Shown: in pieces, positions 5,472 through 6,579 of the stretch | Layout: the number at the start of each line of letters is the position of its first letter | How positions within the stretch are numbered: position 1 is the stretch's first letter | Origin: CAWEHT01 sp963808455 | GTDB taxonomy: Bacteria > Chloroflexota > Anaerolineae > CG2-30-64-16 | Direction: 5' to 3' | DNA: 6,579 nucleotides | NCBI GenBank assembly: GCA_963808455.1 | Contig: CAWEHT010000130.1 | Coordinates: 1 to 6,579 of the forward strand | Notes under the pieces: model-generated | Database searches by the model: none | Seen by the model: the letters and a program-made list of their open reading frames with translations, nothing else | What the model was told of the DNA's origin: nothing | Translations under genes and position numbers: made by a program

Positions 5472-5825
5472 TCAGAGCGTGATGGCGTTGCCGGCGTTCG
5501 TGATAGCGGTGATGATGTCGCCCATGCCGCCGATCACGCCGACGGCCACCTGATCGGTCAGGCCAAACGTTTCGAGGCAGGTGGAACACAGGACGAGCTC
5601 GACGCCTTTGGCCTGAAGCGCTTGCAACTCTGCCAGCAGGGGAGAGCCCTTGACGCACAGCTTGACGGCATCGGTGTAGAAGCAGATCTGCGCAGGCAGC
5701 GGCTCGTTCTGCGCGATCAGCGCGAGGAACTTGCCGGCCAACCGGATCTTGAGATCACGGTCCTCGGTCTGCCCCATGCCGTACGCGGTGAACACAAAAA
5801 CAGTGCTATTGCGAGAGGAAGGCAT
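5472..5825 (-). CDS. Stand-alone DsrE-family protein resembling the YedF C-terminal domain
   Basis: The 117-residue soluble protein resembles the DsrE-like C-terminal half of YedF, a sulfurtransferase-like protein linked to selenium/sulfur metabolism in other bacteria. Visible landmarks are an opening strand VFVFTAYGMG (9-18), ICFYTDAVKLCVKGS (47-61), and the cysteine motif CSTCLETFGL (80-89). The last corresponds to the family's CGTCL motif with likely sulfur-handling C80 and C83. A closing GVIGGMGDIITAI follows. The N-terminal TusA-like domain of full-length YedF is absent. The start is the ATG at 5825, because GGAGG (5836-5832) lies 6 nt upstream and a near-consensus promoter fits it; the frame stays open upstream, but without protein-like sequence. 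A role in sulfur or selenium transfer, or as a small redox protein, is inferred from the family only. No partner sulfur-relay gene is adjacent. Confidence 0.82.
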   Translation of the reverse strand: MPSSRNSTVFVFTAYGMGQTEDRDLKIRLAGKFLALIAQNEPLPAQICFYTDAVKLCVKGSPLLAELQALQAKGVELVLCSTCLETFGLTDQVAVGVIGGMGDIITAITNAGNAITL

Positions 5826-5846
5826 ACCGGTCCTCCATTCCGCGGC

Positions 5847-5875
5847 ATGATATCCAGGGAAGCGGTTTCTGGCAA
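5847..5875 (-). promoter_or_regulatory. Near-consensus promoter of the YedF-like gene
   Basis: On the minus strand, TTGCCA (5875-5870) matches TTGACA at five of six positions. After a 17-nt spacer, TATCAT (5852-5847) matches TATAAT at five of six. Transcription would start near 5840, giving a leader of about 15 nt that contains the GGAGG site. This is the best-looking promoter in the window. Confidence 0.7.
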
Positions 5876-5907
5876 GCCGGGGCAGCACGCCCCAGATTTG
5901 CCCCGGC
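5876..5907. promoter_or_regulatory. Inverted repeat abutting the -35 box: possible operator
   Basis: GCCGGGGCA (5876-5884) and TGCCCCGGC (5899-5907) are perfect 9-bp inverted arms separated by 14 nt. The first arm begins at the base next to the -35 box of the YedF-like promoter. The position suits an activator or dimeric regulator site in the gap between two divergent genes. A competing stem, GGGGC/GCCCC (5879-5883 and 5889-5893), also exists, so chance pairing in GC-rich DNA is possible. Confidence 0.4.
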
Positions 5908-6039
5908 ATCGTGGCACGATAGCCGGCCTTACAGAGCTCCCGTGGCCCTGGCTGCAAAATGCCCTGGTAGGACTGCACGCCGGGCCGCAGGCCTGGCGCG
6001 AACACTCGGATGGGTGAGGATGAGGATGCGAGAGCAACT

Positions 6040-6579
6040 ATGAAACCTGTAGAGCGGCAGACGATCCTGGTCACCGGGTCAACGGATGGGCTGGGGAAAA
6101 GGACGGCGCTGGCCCTGGCCATGCAAGGAGCGACGGTGCTGCTGCATGGCCGCGACCAACAGCGGCTGGAGGCGGCCCGGCGGGAGATCCGGCAAGCGTC
6201 TGGCAATCGGCGGCTGGAGACCTATCTTGCCGATCTGGCCGAAGAACTGAGGGGAAAGGGCGTCACCGTCAACTGCCTGCACCCCGCCTCGCTGATGAAC
6301 ACGAAGATGGTCTACGAGGCCTTTGGTTATACTCAGAGCACTGTCGAGGAAGGGGTGGCCGCGCTGATGTACCTGGCGACCGCCCCAGAGCTGGACGGCA
6401 TCACCGGCCAGTACTTCGACGGAGGACGGCCGGCGCGCGTGGACGCTCAGGCCTATGATCCCATCGTGCGCCGCCGCCTGTGGCAGCTCAGCGAGCAGCT
6501 GACGGGGCTGAAGGTGGAGCGGGCAGGGCAATCGCGTCTATACTTGAAGTTGACGTGGAACCAAAATGGACTATCGTTG
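6040..6579 (+). CDS. Short-chain dehydrogenase with catalytic centre deleted; runs off the window
   Basis: The first 67 residues are a normal SDR start: ILVTGSTDGLG (9-19) with the TGxxxGxG nucleotide-binding motif, an Arg (R38) after the second strand as in NADP-preferring members, and YLADLA (62-67) with the adenine-pocket Asp. The frame then jumps directly to EELRGKGVTVNCLHPASL (68-85), which in intact SDRs lies about 100 residues later, beyond the active site. The NNAG segment, catalytic Ser and YxxxK are therefore missing, although the frame is unbroken. The C-terminal part has TGQYFDGG (122-129) and ends like the family at LWQLSEQLTGL (147-157). It then continues for at least 23 atypical residues to the window end. 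Oxidoreductase activity is not expected. The start is the ATG at 6040, with GAGGA (6022-6026) 13 nt upstream; the ATG at 6010 is an alternative. A real pseudogene or an assembly collapse are both possible. Confidence 0.75.
   Translation, partial: MKPVERQTILVTGSTDGLGKRTALALAMQGATVLLHGRDQQRLEAARREIRQASGNRRLETYLADLAEELRGKGVTVNCLHPASLMNTKMVYEAFGYTQSTVEEGVAALMYLATAPELDGITGQYFDGGRPARVDAQAYDPIVRRRLWQLSEQLTGLKVERAGQSRLYLKLTWNQNGLSL

Noticed and set aside
5409..6017. Plus-strand open frame opposite the YedF-like gene
   Set aside because: No ribosome binding site or recognisable domain; the minus strand encodes the DsrE-type cysteine motif with a good promoter.
5826..6206. Upstream in-frame extension of the YedF-like protein
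   Set aside because: The extension is antisense to the dehydrogenase and low in protein character, and the ATG at 5825 has a well-placed GGAGG and promoter.

Overview
The window is GC-rich and holds six genes or gene remnants, with a low-complexity, envelope-directed character. Pro/Ala/Ser/Thr-rich linkers, a DUF5666-type lipoprotein, a compact M50 protease, and a broken secreted protein ending in a hydrophobic LP-containing tail together suggest a Chloroflexota (Anaerolineae/Chloroflexia-like) chromosome. This assignment is an inference from gene content and style. No rRNA, tRNA, CRISPR array or transposase was seen.

Layout. 1-550: 3' part of a secreted or surface protein gene broken by three single-base indels, followed by a terminator-like hairpin. 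767-1393 (+): compact site-2 (M50) intramembrane metalloprotease. A perfect 14-bp hairpin separates it from 1603-2424 (+), an A24 prepilin peptidase, so two intramembrane proteases lie side by side. 2425-2624: converging 3' ends, with a strong terminator for the minus-strand gene. 2625-3464 (-): probable lipoprotein with two tandem DUF5666-like domains. 3685-5322 (+), divergent from it: a membrane-anchored protein with a Pro/Ala-rich stalk (including a 60-bp minisatellite) and three tandem domains repeating every 109 residues. 5472-5825 (-): stand-alone DsrE/YedF-C-like protein with a near-consensus promoter and an inverted repeat touching its -35 box. 6040-6579 (+, runs off the end): a short-chain dehydrogenase that has lost its catalytic centre through an in-frame internal deletion.

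How the genes fit together. Most are envelope functions: prepilin processing, regulated intramembrane proteolysis, a lipoprotein and a stalked repeat protein. They are mostly separate transcription units rather than one operon. The best candidate for undescribed biology is the divergent pair at 2625-5322. Both products are anchored to the membrane, both carry a low-complexity segment, and both end in internally duplicated domains; they share one 220-bp control region. The two damaged genes at the window ends (frameshifts at the left, deletion at the right) could be genuine decay or assembly error. All gaps between genes are shorter than 300 bases.
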